Source: Kribbella aluminosa (GTDB lineage: Bacteria; Actinomycetota; Actinomycetes; Propionibacteriales; Kribbellaceae). Taken from it: a stretch of 64,000 bases of DNA. A program made the position numbers and the translations under genes. The stretch is taken from contig NZ_JAGINT010000002.1 in the NCBI RefSeq assembly GCF_017876295.1, positions 806,001 to 870,000 on the forward strand. The letters are read 5' to 3'. The notes beneath the pieces are model-generated. The model did no database searches and was not told the DNA's origin. It saw only the letters and a list, made by a program, of their open reading frames with translations. Of this stretch, positions 45,312 to 53,250 are shown piece after piece. Numbering within the stretch: position 1 is the stretch's first letter; the number at the start of each line of letters is the position of its first letter.

Positions 45312-45440
45312 TCAATCAGTCCGTGCAATCAAATACGCCCGTTGCGTGGTCTCCCCCTCTCCCGGCTCGCGAACCGTCGTCGACCAGGTACGGAAGCCGG
45401 CCGCGTGCAGCAGCCCGGCGATCCGTGCAGAATCCCTGGT
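45312..45440 (-). pseudogene. 3' remnant of a methyltransferase-like gene
   Basis: The minus strand here reads TRDSARIAGLLHAAGFRTW, then TTQRAYLIARTD and a stop. This resembles the last 43 residues of small SAM-dependent methyltransferases. Upstream of about 45440 the frame turns to unrelated sequence antisense to the next gene, so the rest is deleted. Confidence 0.4.
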
Positions 45441-45863
45441 GTGCCGGCGTACGTGCGATACCAAAGCCCCGTCCCCGACCGCCGCGGCCGCCGGATCGGC
45501 ATCTTCGGCCTCGTCAACATGCTCGCGAACCGCGGCTACCTGACCGCCGACGAGGAGCACTTCCGCCGCACGACGAACGACTGGTACGACGCCACCTACA
45601 CGAACCCGTCCACCGTCGACCCCACCATCTACAAGCACCACCCGCACGCCGCCTCCTGGTTCAAGCCCACCGCGACCCACCTCTTCGAACCTATCCCCGG
45701 CTACCTGAAGATCCTCGCCACCCACAACCTCCCCTGCGACCGCTACACCTCCACCACCCCCGGCCGAGTCCTGTACGAGGACGCCCACCAACTCGTCGTC
45801 GTCCCACCCCCCGCCCCCACCGCCCCGCCCACAATCCTGTGGCTCCGTCCCAAGGCGGACTGA
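45441..45863 (+). CDS. Hypothetical protein of an actinobacterial family
   Basis: A 140-residue protein starting at GTG 45441 (PAYVRYQSPVPDRRG), with the central segment EEHFRRTTNDWYDATYTNPS and SWFKPTATHLFEPIPGYL. The Trp-, Tyr- and His-rich composition suggests a small globular domain, possibly binding a ligand. Its stop overlaps the next ATG by one base, so the two are co-translated. I do not know the function. Confidence 0.65.
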   Translation: MPAYVRYQSPVPDRRGRRIGIFGLVNMLANRGYLTADEEHFRRTTNDWYDATYTNPSTVDPTIYKHHPHAASWFKPTATHLFEPIPGYLKILATHNLPCDRYTSTTPGRVLYEDAHQLVVVPPPAPTAPPTILWLRPKAD

Positions 45864-46372
45864 TGCCCCTCGTCTACGTGACCGGCTCGTCCGGAGTCGG
45901 GAAGACCTCCGTCGGCGCCGAGCTGCGACGGCTGGGGTACGTCGTGTACGACGTCGACGTGGATCGGCTGGCTCGGTGGTTCGACAACGCGTCGGGGGCT
46001 GAGGTGGTGATGCCGGCGGACCGGGATGACGGGTGGTTCGCGGGGAACTCCTATCGGCTGCCGCCCGAGACGCTGCGGGGGCTCGCGAACGGTGCTGGTA
46101 CGACGTTCGTCTGTGGGACCGTCGGGAACGACGGCGAGATCTGGGACCTGTTCGACACCGTGATCAGCCTGAGCGTCGACGCTGCGACGCTCGAACGGCG
46201 GCTCGTCACGCGTGGTGCCTTCGGGTCGAGTGAAGCGGAGCTGCAGCGGGTCCTCGAGTGGCACGCGAACGTTGACATCGACAACGCGACGTACGGCGCG
46301 GTTCTGGTTGACGCCAGTGGATCGCCGCCTGAGGTCGTCTCTCGTGTTCTCGGTGTGTTGAATTCCGGGTAG
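45863..46372 (+). CDS. P-loop ATP/GTP-binding protein (AAA/shikimate-kinase-like)
   Basis: A 169-residue P-loop NTPase. Walker A is VTGSSGVGKTSVGAELRRLG at the N-terminus; a lid-like RLVTRGAFG region and CGTVGNDGEIWDLFD follow. The size fits small-molecule kinases. ATG 45863 overlaps the preceding stop (TGATG), so it is probably partnered with that protein. Substrate unknown. Confidence 0.8.
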   Translation: MPLVYVTGSSGVGKTSVGAELRRLGYVVYDVDVDRLARWFDNASGAEVVMPADRDDGWFAGNSYRLPPETLRGLANGAGTTFVCGTVGNDGEIWDLFDTVISLSVDAATLERRLVTRGAFGSSEAELQRVLEWHANVDIDNATYGAVLVDASGSPPEVVSRVLGVLNSG

Positions 46373-46489
46373 TGGAGGACGTCGGGCGTACAGCGCTGCC
46401 GGGGGTGGTGGAGATTCACGAGTGGCGGTGGATTTGCGTCCGTTGGACGGCTGGCGGGGATGAACTGACGCCGTGGATCACTTACCGTA

Positions 46490-46870
46490 ATGCTCATGGC
46501 GTTTGCGGCGAAGGGGAGTAAGGCCGAGTCGTTCCTTACCGTGGTGGTGGGTGGTGGGGCGGCGTTCGGGCTGATCATGCTCACGTCGCGGGCGTGGAAG
46601 GCGTGTCATGTCGTCATCGGCGGGAAGCTGCCGAACGGGCTGACGTTGCTGTTCCTCGGGGTGCCGATCGCGTTGATCGTCAACCTGGTGCTGTTCACCG
46701 TCGTCTTCCGGTACGCCGGGAAGGCGTTCCTGTTCTCGCTGTTCGCCGCCTGTGTCGCGCTCGCGATCGCCGACCTCGCGCTGTTCTCCTGGCAGGGCAC
46801 CCCGGCCGGATCCCCCGGCACCTGCCCGGGCAACGTGCCGCCATGGTGGCCGAAGGGGCTCCCGACCTGA
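46490..46870 (+). CDS. Small membrane protein
   Basis: A 126-residue protein with three likely transmembrane helices (about 15-33, 52-70 and 75-97) and a Cys/Pro-rich C-terminal tail (PGTCPGNVPPWWPKG). ATG 46490 or 46496 may be the start. Its stop touches the inverted repeat at 46871. Function unknown. Confidence 0.65.
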   Translation: MLMAFAAKGSKAESFLTVVVGGGAAFGLIMLTSRAWKACHVVIGGKLPNGLTLLFLGVPIALIVNLVLFTVVFRYAGKAFLFSLFAACVALAIADLALFSWQGTPAGSPGTCPGNVPPWWPKGLPT

Positions 46871-46965
46871 CCCGGATCTCCAGGCCATCACAATGACGCC
46901 GCCGCGGCGCCGGCCACGCTTGGGCGCGGGCATTCGCCGCAATTGGGATGGCCTGGCGATCCGGG
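46871..46965. repeat. 95-bp near-perfect palindrome between convergent genes
   Basis: The left arm (46871-46894, CCCGGATCTCCAGGCCATCA...) and right arm (46942-46965) match in about 22 of 24 positions as inverted repeats around a 47-bp GC-rich centre. It fills exactly the space between the stops of two convergent genes. A bidirectional terminator or a small mobile palindrome is possible. Confidence 0.7.
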
Positions 46966-46966
46966 G

Positions 46967-47680
46967 TCAGCGTGCGGGCAGCAGGCTGAAGAACGGATGT
47001 CCCACGTTCGCGTCGCCCCAGTCGAAGAAGGTGTACCGCCCGGCGCCCGCCACCAGGATCTGCCCGTCATGCAGATCCGCGTGATCCAGCGAATCCGGTA
47101 CGCCGATCGCCCGCAACTCCTCGCACCACCCGACCAGCCGTGGCCGGAACTCCCGCAACCGCCGAGCATCCGCCCCGCTCACACAAGCCGCGACCGCCGC
47201 GTCGAAGACCCCCGGCAAGGCCGGCACCCGAGCATCCGGTACGCCGAGCCGCAACAGCTCGTCCACCCGCTCCACGAGCCCTCGCTGCAGGTCGGCGTAC
47301 TGCGTCAACGCCTCCGTCCACTCCTGCGGCCCGGGCGGCAGGCTCCTCAGCAGCTCGCCACCCGACGGCATCAGGGACCACCCGCGCGCGGCGTCCACGG
47401 CGTACGGCGTGAGCACGTGGTCCGGCGTCCACCGCGACAACGCCTCGCCCAGCCCCGCCTCGAACGCTGCCCCGGGCGCGCCCGCCTTGAACCACACCGG
47501 AGCCGCCGCCTCGACCCGGACGATCACCGACCACGGCCGTACCCGGACCCGCCGCGCGCCGAGTTCCCGCACCCCTGTCCTCGCCAGCTCGGCGTCCAGC
47601 CAGCCGATGGCCTCCAAGCGCCAGGCCGGATCGTCCCAGGGAGTCCGCGCCTCCGGATACGCACCGCGGTCGATCTGCAT
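46967..47680 (-). CDS. APH-like phosphotransferase, probably C-terminally truncated
   Basis: A 237-residue kinase-like protein with a catalytic loop variant DHADLHDGQILV (Asp kept, Gln in place of Asn) and FFDWGDANVGHPFFSLL. Relatives normally continue for another 70-90 residues after the HPFFSL segment, but here the frame stops at PAR next to the 95-bp palindrome. ATG 47680 is the likely start. Activity is doubtful. Confidence 0.75.
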   Translation of the reverse strand: MQIDRGAYPEARTPWDDPAWRLEAIGWLDAELARTGVRELGARRVRVRPWSVIVRVEAAAPVWFKAGAPGAAFEAGLGEALSRWTPDHVLTPYAVDAARGWSLMPSGGELLRSLPPGPQEWTEALTQYADLQRGLVERVDELLRLGVPDARVPALPGVFDAAVAACVSGADARRLREFRPRLVGWCEELRAIGVPDSLDHADLHDGQILVAGAGRYTFFDWGDANVGHPFFSLLPAR

Positions 47681-47700
47681 GACGGGACCATAATCGAGGG

Positions 47701-48543
47701 ATGACACACTGGCCGGACTCGCCGTACCGAGTGGGGATCTCGGGCTGGCGCTACCCGCCGTGGCGCAAGACGTACTACCCGGACGGGCTCCCGCAGCGCG
47801 CCGAGCTCGAGTACGCCTCCGCCCGGCTGAACTCGATCGAGCTCAACGGCTCGTTCTACGCGTTGCAGCGCCCCGAGTCGTACCGGCGCTGGTACGACGA
47901 GACGCCCGCCGGGTTCGTGTTCGCCGTCAAGGGTCCGCGGTTCGTCACGCACCTCAAGCGACTCGCCGACGTGGACGCCCCGCTGGCGAACTTCTTCGCG
48001 TCCGGAATTCTTGCGCTGGGCAACAAACTCGGCCCGGTGCTCTGGCAGCTCCCGCCCAACTTCCAGTACGACGCCGCACGGTGCGCGGACTTCTTCGCGC
48101 AGTTGCCGCGCACAACGGTCGCCGCGGCCGAGGTCGCGAAGGGTCACGACGAACGGATGGACGGTCGCGCGCTGCCCGAACCGCGCGTCGACCAGCCGCT
48201 GCGGTACGCGATCGAAGTACGGCACGAGAGCTTCAAGACCGACGCGTTCGTCGAGTTGGCCCGCGAGCACGACATCGCGGTGGTCTGCGCGGATACGGCC
48301 GGCAAGTGGCCGATGTTCGACGACGTCACGGCGGACTTCGCGTACGTCCGGTTGCACGGGGCGGACGAGCTGTACGTGAGCGGGTACGACGACAAATCGC
48401 TCGACCGCTGGGCGCGGAAGGTCCGCTCCTGGAAGTGCGACACCTACGTGTACTTCGACAACGACGCCAAGGTGCACGCGCCGTACGACGCGGAACACCT
48501 CGCTCAGCGCCTCGGAATCAGTTCGGCGGCCGCCGAACTGTGA
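47701..48543 (+). CDS. DUF72 domain-containing protein
   Basis: A 280-residue TIM-barrel DUF72 protein: VGISGWRYPPWRKTYYPDGL at the start, RLNSIELNGSFYALQRPESY, VFAVKGPRFVTHLKRL, and the C-terminal YVRLHGADELYVSGYDDKSL. The length is typical. The biochemical role of DUF72 is not established; a role in nucleic-acid metabolism has been suggested for the fold. Confidence 0.88.
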   Translation: MTHWPDSPYRVGISGWRYPPWRKTYYPDGLPQRAELEYASARLNSIELNGSFYALQRPESYRRWYDETPAGFVFAVKGPRFVTHLKRLADVDAPLANFFASGILALGNKLGPVLWQLPPNFQYDAARCADFFAQLPRTTVAAAEVAKGHDERMDGRALPEPRVDQPLRYAIEVRHESFKTDAFVELAREHDIAVVCADTAGKWPMFDDVTADFAYVRLHGADELYVSGYDDKSLDRWARKVRSWKCDTYVYFDNDAKVHAPYDAEHLAQRLGISSAAAEL

Positions 48544-48661
48544 CGGGGCGCGCGAGCGCGCTCACGTCCGCCGCGGACCTCGCACCGTTCACCGCGGAGG
48601 ACGTCTCACCGCGGCGGACGTCCGCGAGGCCGAGCAGCGGCTGACGGGTCGGCGACCTCGC

Positions 48662-49153
48662 CTAGAACAGCCGGGCGCCGACCGGTTCCTCCAGGTCCAG
48701 GAGGAACTGCTTCCGCGTGAGGCCGCCGGCGTACCCGGTGAGCGATCCGTTCCTGCCGATCACCCGATGGCACGGGACGACGATCGACACCGGGTTCTGC
48801 CCGACGGCCTTCCCGACCGCCTGCGCCGGCTCCCCGAGCAGCTCGGCGATCTCGCCGTACGTCGTGGTCTCGCCGTACGGGATCTCCTCGAGCACCGCCC
48901 ACACCCGGCGCTGAAACGCGTCCCCCTCCATCCGGACCGGCAGGTCGAACGACACCCGCCGCCCGTCGAAGTACTCCTCCAGCTGCCCGACGACGACCAC
49001 GATGAGCGGGTCGGTCGACTCGACCCGCTCACCCAGCGTCTCCGCAGACGGCTTCACCCAGTGGTGCGGAAAGTAGATCCCGACCAGGTCCGTCTCCGAC
49101 ACCACCACCGTCAGCTCCCCGATCCGGGTGCTGACCACCGCATGCCTGTTCAT
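48662..49153 (-). CDS. ogt: Methylated-DNA-protein cysteine methyltransferase
   Basis: A 163-residue O6-alkylguanine repair protein. The acceptor Cys is in IVVPCHRVIG, the HTH part is IPYGETTTYGEIAELLG, and GSLTGYAGGLTRKQFLLDLE follows. ATG 49153 is preferred over 49174. It transfers the alkyl group from DNA to itself and is inactivated by this. The short gap 48544-48661 holds a 13-bp inverted repeat (ACGTCCGCCGCGG/CCGCGGCGGACGT) that may terminate both neighbours. Confidence 0.92.
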   Translation of the reverse strand: MNRHAVVSTRIGELTVVVSETDLVGIYFPHHWVKPSAETLGERVESTDPLIVVVVGQLEEYFDGRRVSFDLPVRMEGDAFQRRVWAVLEEIPYGETTTYGEIAELLGEPAQAVGKAVGQNPVSIVVPCHRVIGRNGSLTGYAGGLTRKQFLLDLEEPVGARLF

Positions 49154-49189
49154 GCAGATAGAACGCGTCAGCACCCGAACCTGTGAGGC

Positions 49190-50137
49190 CTACGAGCTGA
49201 CGCGCTCGCGGGTACGGCTGCGGAAGTCGCGCCCGATCCTGGTGAGTTCGTCGGCGTGCAGCTCAGCGATCGCGACCGACGGCGTACCGTCCTCCGCGCA
49301 CTGCGCCAGCCACTGGCCGCGGGGCCCGGCCACACCGGACGTCAGGCCGCCGTCCGGGTTGCCGGCGGTCGCCGCGAGGCTGACCCAGCATGTGTTGTTC
49401 GCGGCCGCTCCGCGAACCTGCACGTCGATGTGGTCGTTCCGGCCGGTGGCGCTGGCGTACGACACCAGTACGACGTCCGTCCCGAGCCGGTCGTACTCCG
49501 TGAACAGCTCCGGGAACAGCACGTCCAACCCGAGCGCGAGGCCGAAGCGGACTCCGTCCACCTCGAACGTCACAGGCTCCTTGCCGGTGGAGTACATCCA
49601 GGTGACCTTCGTGGTCGACAGCATGCGCTCGTCGTACCGGGCGACGACCTTTCCCTGATCGGACACGACGTAGATGCTGTTGTACGGACGTGCGTCGGGC
49701 ACCTGGTGGACCGACGGGATCACGGTCCAGATGCCGAGCTCGCGGGAGAGACCGGCGATCTGGTCGAGTTCGTCCCGCAGGGCCGTCCAGTCGGCCTTCG
49801 TCCAGTCGGACGGGCCGATCTCGTCCGGGCCGAGCTCGGACATCACCCGCTTGCTCGGGAAGCAGATCGCTCCCTCGGTGAAGTGCACGATCCGCGCGCC
49901 CGCCTTGGCGGTTTCCCGCATCAGGGTGCGGACCTCGTCGCCGCTCTGCCGGAGCAGGGCGGCGTCGGTGGGGTCTTCACGGACCGTCGACTGGGTCACG
50001 GCGATCCGTACGATTTCCGGCATGTCTGGTTCTCCTTGTGGAGTCGGACGGAAGTGCCGGAGGGCAGACGTGTAGGACTCGCCGGTTTTCGCGGCGCGGG
50101 CACGGACCCGCTGCTTGAAGTTCCTGTGCGCTGTCAT
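49190..50137 (-). CDS. Nitrilase-superfamily protein lacking catalytic Lys and Cys
   Basis: About 315 residues. The first 38 (TAHRNFKQRVRARAAKTGES) are a short actinobacterial domain also found alone. The rest is a carbon-nitrogen-hydrolase fold. The Glu is in HFTEGAICF, but the expected Lys is Glu (ARYDERMLS) and the catalytic Cys position in FGLALGLDVLFPELF is Gly. The Glu-Lys-Cys triad is therefore reduced to Glu. Homologues with the same fold usually keep all three. It is probably a non-hydrolytic relative. ATG 50137 has GGAAGG ahead of it. Confidence 0.82.
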   Translation of the reverse strand: MTAHRNFKQRVRARAAKTGESYTSALRHFRPTPQGEPDMPEIVRIAVTQSTVREDPTDAALLRQSGDEVRTLMRETAKAGARIVHFTEGAICFPSKRVMSELGPDEIGPSDWTKADWTALRDELDQIAGLSRELGIWTVIPSVHQVPDARPYNSIYVVSDQGKVVARYDERMLSTTKVTWMYSTGKEPVTFEVDGVRFGLALGLDVLFPELFTEYDRLGTDVVLVSYASATGRNDHIDVQVRGAAANNTCWVSLAATAGNPDGGLTSGVAGPRGQWLAQCAEDGTPSVAIAELHADELTRIGRDFRSRTRERVSS

Positions 50138-50334
50138 CTGGCCTTCCACGCACTCGCACGCGATCCCCCAGCGATCCGTCCGAGGCGGGTGACCAGGACG
50201 AGCGGCCCGAGACAGGAAGTCCCTTTGCCTTCTCGGTGTGACCAGGCTGGGGCCGGTCGACGAAGGTGAGGCGCGGGCCGCGCCGGACCCACATCCTCTC
50301 CGAGGCCGGTCGCCGGAGTCAATCAGGACACGGA

Positions 50335-50688
50335 TCAACGCCGCAGTACGTCGTCCGCGGCGTCCATCGCCACCCCGACCAGCTCCGGGTTGAGGTCGAC
50401 GACGGTGTTCCCGTCGGCGTCCAGTTTGCCGCTCTCGGTGATCGACAGGCCGATCAGCGCGAGCGCCCCGGCACGGTGCCGTTGCAGCCGGACGTACGTG
50501 TCCTCGGCCGGGTTCGGAGTGGTCGTGTCGTCATGCTCCCAGGCGGCGACGGCCCGCTCGGCGAGCGCTGCGGGTACGGTCACCCGGATCGCGGGCAGCC
50601 CGGCCGCGCGGAACGTCGTACCGATCAGACCGAGCACTCGTGCGTCATTCGCGTACACGTTCTGGATGGTAGAGGTCACGGGCGGCAT
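50335..50688 (-). CDS. Hypothetical protein
   Basis: A 117-residue alpha/beta protein (STIQNVYANDARVLGLIGTT, LPAIRVTVPAALAERAVAAW, LNPELVGVAMDAADDVL). ATG 50688 or GTG 50679 may be the start; the longer open frame upstream is antisense to the next gene. It is divergent from fgd with about 60 bp between. No domain recognised. Confidence 0.6.
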   Translation of the reverse strand: MPPVTSTIQNVYANDARVLGLIGTTFRAAGLPAIRVTVPAALAERAVAAWEHDDTTTPNPAEDTYVRLQRHRAGALALIGLSITESGKLDADGNTVVDLNPELVGVAMDAADDVLRR

Positions 50689-50748
50689 AAAGTCGGACCT
50701 GGGCGCGGTTGTTTCCGGAGTACGCGCAGACGACGTTGGGAGCAGAGG

Positions 50749-51753
50749 GTGAGCATTCGGGTCGGGTACAAGGCCTCGGCGGAGCAGTTCGGGCCGCGGG
50801 ATCTGGTGGAGTACTCCGTGCGGGCCGAGCAGCTGGGACTCGACAGCGTGACCGTGTCGGACCACTTCCTGCCGTGGCGGCACGAGGGCGGGCATGCGCC
50901 GTTCGCGCTCGCCTGGCTCGCGGCGGTCGGTGAGCGCACCGAGCGGGTGCAGCTGGGTACGTCGGTGCTGACGCCGACGTTCCGGTACAACCCGGCGGTG
51001 ATCGCGCAGGCGTTCGCGACCCTCGGGATGCTGTACCCGGGGCGGGTGATGCTCGGTGTCGGTACCGGCGAGGCGCTGAACGAGATCGCGGTGTCAGGGC
51101 GGGAGTGGCCCGAGTTCAAGGAGCGGTTCGCCCGGCTGCGGGAGGCGGTGCAGCTGATCCGGGATCTGTGGACGAAGGACGGTGTGAGCTCCGAGGGGCC
51201 GTACTACAAGACCGTCGACGCGTTCATCTACGACCGTCCGGAGACCCCGCTGAAGGTGTACGTCGCGGCGGGTGGGCCGCTGGTGGCGAAGTACGCCGGG
51301 CGCGCCGGTGACGGGTTCATCGCGACGTCCGGCAAGGGCATGGAGCTGTACACGGACAAGCTGATCCCCGCCGTGAAGGAGGGCGCGGAGAAGGCCGGGA
51401 AGAAGTTCGAGGACCTGGACCGGATGCTCGAGGTCAAGGTGTCGTACGACCGGGACCCGGCGGCCGCGCTGGAGAACACCCGGTTCTGGGCGCCGTTGTC
51501 GCTGACGCCGGAGCAGAAGCACAGCGTGACGAGCGCGACCGAGATGGAGCGGCTCGCCGACGAGCTGCCGATCGAGCAGGTCGCGAAGCGCTGGATCGTG
51601 GCGTCGGACGCCGACGAGGTCGTGAAGCAGTTCCAGCCGTACGTCGACGCGGGCTTCAACCACTTCGTCGTCCACGGTCCGGGCAACGATCAGGAGCGGT
51701 TCCTGACCCAGTTCACCGAAGACGTGCTTCCGTTGCTGCGCAAACTTGGCTGA
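50749..51753 (+). CDS. fgd: F420-dependent glucose-6-phosphate dehydrogenase
   Basis: A 334-residue luciferase-like TIM barrel. The sequence from GTG 50749 (SIRVGYKASAEQFGPRDLVE, SVTVSDHFLPWRHEGGHAPF, GVGTGEALNEIAVSGREWPE) is characteristic of FGD, which oxidises glucose-6-phosphate and reduces F420. It would supply reduced F420 to the LLM and PPOX enzymes at 19-20 kb. The length and C-terminus are normal. Confidence 0.93.
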   Translation: MSIRVGYKASAEQFGPRDLVEYSVRAEQLGLDSVTVSDHFLPWRHEGGHAPFALAWLAAVGERTERVQLGTSVLTPTFRYNPAVIAQAFATLGMLYPGRVMLGVGTGEALNEIAVSGREWPEFKERFARLREAVQLIRDLWTKDGVSSEGPYYKTVDAFIYDRPETPLKVYVAAGGPLVAKYAGRAGDGFIATSGKGMELYTDKLIPAVKEGAEKAGKKFEDLDRMLEVKVSYDRDPAAALENTRFWAPLSLTPEQKHSVTSATEMERLADELPIEQVAKRWIVASDADEVVKQFQPYVDAGFNHFVVHGPGNDQERFLTQFTEDVLPLLRKLG

Positions 51754-52345
51754 CAATCACCAGGTGGGTGCTTACGAGATCGTCCAGGACAGCGACCCGC
51801 GGTGCGCCGAGCTGGAAGCGGCCGGGTACCGCGTGGTCGCCGAGTCCTGGGCGGTCCGGCTGTTCGACCCGGACCGGGAGCTGCTGGAGTCGGCGGTACG
51901 GCGAGCGACCGTCGGCGGGCTGAGCGTCCGTGAGCTGGGGCCGGAGTCGGCGTCGGCGCTGCACACGCTCGAGTCGACGAACCAGCCCGACTACCCCGAC
52001 ACACCCGCGACGCATCATCACGTCGGAGAGCTGGAGGACGTACGGGCGCTCTGGCCGGAGCACCGCGTCTTCGGCGCCCTCGACGGCAGCCGCCTGGTCG
52101 GCGCCACGGTGATCCGCGAGCACAAGGGCTTCGGCGACACCGCCTTCACCTCGGTGCTGGCGCCGTACCGCCGCCGAGGCGTGGGCCAGGCGGTCAAGGC
52201 CGCCTCGATCCTCGCGTTCCTCGACATCGGCATCACCCGCTTCAGCACCGGCGGCGCAGCCACGAACCAGGCCAGCCTCCAGGCCAACCAGTCCCTCGGC
52301 TACGTCCTCACCGAACACTGGCGCACGTACGCCCCGACCCCGTGA
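51746..52345 (+). CDS. GNAT family acetyltransferase
   Basis: A 199-residue GNAT protein. The acetyl-CoA loop is in VLAPYRRRGVGQAVKAASI and the C-terminal helix in NQASLQANQSLGYVLTEHWR. TTG 51746 overlaps the fgd stop; GTG 51764 is the alternative. It may be co-transcribed with fgd. Substrate unknown. Confidence 0.82.
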   Translation: MADNHQVGAYEIVQDSDPRCAELEAAGYRVVAESWAVRLFDPDRELLESAVRRATVGGLSVRELGPESASALHTLESTNQPDYPDTPATHHHVGELEDVRALWPEHRVFGALDGSRLVGATVIREHKGFGDTAFTSVLAPYRRRGVGQAVKAASILAFLDIGITRFSTGGAATNQASLQANQSLGYVLTEHWRTYAPTP

Positions 52346-52375
52346 GGTCCTCACACGGCGAACTGCACCGCCTGG

Positions 52376-53137
52376 CTAGTGGAGGTCCTCGGAGAGGGAC
52401 TTGGCGGCTTGGGTGAGGAGGGGGACGGCTCGTTCGACGAGGGGTTCGGTCATGCGGCCGGCGGGGCCGGAGATCGAGATGGCCAGGTGGGACGGCGCGT
52501 CGGGGACCGCGACGGCGACGCAGCGGACGCCCAGCTCCTGTTCGCCCTCGTCCATCGCGTAGCCGTGGGCCTCGGCCTGGTGGAGTTGCGCGGTGAAGGC
52601 GTCCGCTGTGGTGATCGTGTTGTCGGTGTGCTTCGGCATGCCGGTACGGTGCAGGAGCTCGCGGACCTCGGAGTCCGGGAACTGGGCGAGGATCGCCTTG
52701 CCGACCGCGGTGCAGTGCGGCAGCACCCGGCGGCCGACCTCGGTGAACATCCGCATCGAGTGCCGCGACGGCACCTGTGCGAGATACACGATCTGGTCGC
52801 CGTCGAGCATCGCCATGTTCGCGGACTCGCCGAGCTCGTCGACGAGCCGCGCGAGGTGCGGGCGGGCGAACACACTGAGCATGTGCGACGAACTCTCACC
52901 GAGCCGGATCAGCTTCGGCCCGAGCACGTACTGCCGGGACGGCTCCTGCCGCAGGTACCCGAGGTCGACGAGCGTGCGGACCAGCCGGTGGATCGTCGGC
53001 AGCGGCAGCCCGGAGGCGGCCGCGAGCTGCGACAGGCCCATCATGCCGCCGGCGTCGGCCATCGTCTCCAGCAGCCCGAAGGCGCGCTCGATCGACTGCA
53101 CGCTGCCGGTCCGGCCCTTGCCGTTCGTCTCCGCCAT
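52376..53137 (-). CDS. IclR family regulator of purine catabolism
   Basis: A 253-residue IclR protein with N-terminal wHTH (SIERAFGLLETMADAGG, LAAASGLPLPTIHRLVRTL) and a GAF-like effector domain (MRMFTEVGRRVLPHCTAVGKAILA). It is of the AllR-like subgroup and faces a purine-degradation island. ATG 53137 is preferred on spacing to GGAAAGG. It probably senses a purine or glyoxylate metabolite, and sites like TCCACAATACGGA upstream of both divergent genes may be its operators. Confidence 0.87.
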   Translation of the reverse strand: MAETNGKGRTGSVQSIERAFGLLETMADAGGMMGLSQLAAASGLPLPTIHRLVRTLVDLGYLRQEPSRQYVLGPKLIRLGESSSHMLSVFARPHLARLVDELGESANMAMLDGDQIVYLAQVPSRHSMRMFTEVGRRVLPHCTAVGKAILAQFPDSEVRELLHRTGMPKHTDNTITTADAFTAQLHQAEAHGYAMDEGEQELGVRCVAVAVPDAPSHLAISISGPAGRMTEPLVERAVPLLTQAAKSLSEDLH

Positions 53138-53148
53138 GTCCTCCACCT

Positions 53149-53236
53149 TTCCGGATCATGGAAGTTTAGCGCCAGATCCTGGAAGCTCGGACCCTTGTGC
53201 CTTCCACAAGGTAGATATTAGTCTCCACAATACGGA
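53149..53236. promoter_or_regulatory. Candidate IclR operators in the divergent promoter
   Basis: TTCCGGATCATGGAA (53149-53163) and TCCACAATACGGA (53224-53236) are both imperfect palindromes of the TTCC-N7-GGAA type. An ATACGGAA half recurs at 55119 before uraD. They fit IclR-family sites that would control both directions. Confidence 0.4.
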
Positions 53237-53250
53237 AAAAGGAGGCCGGA

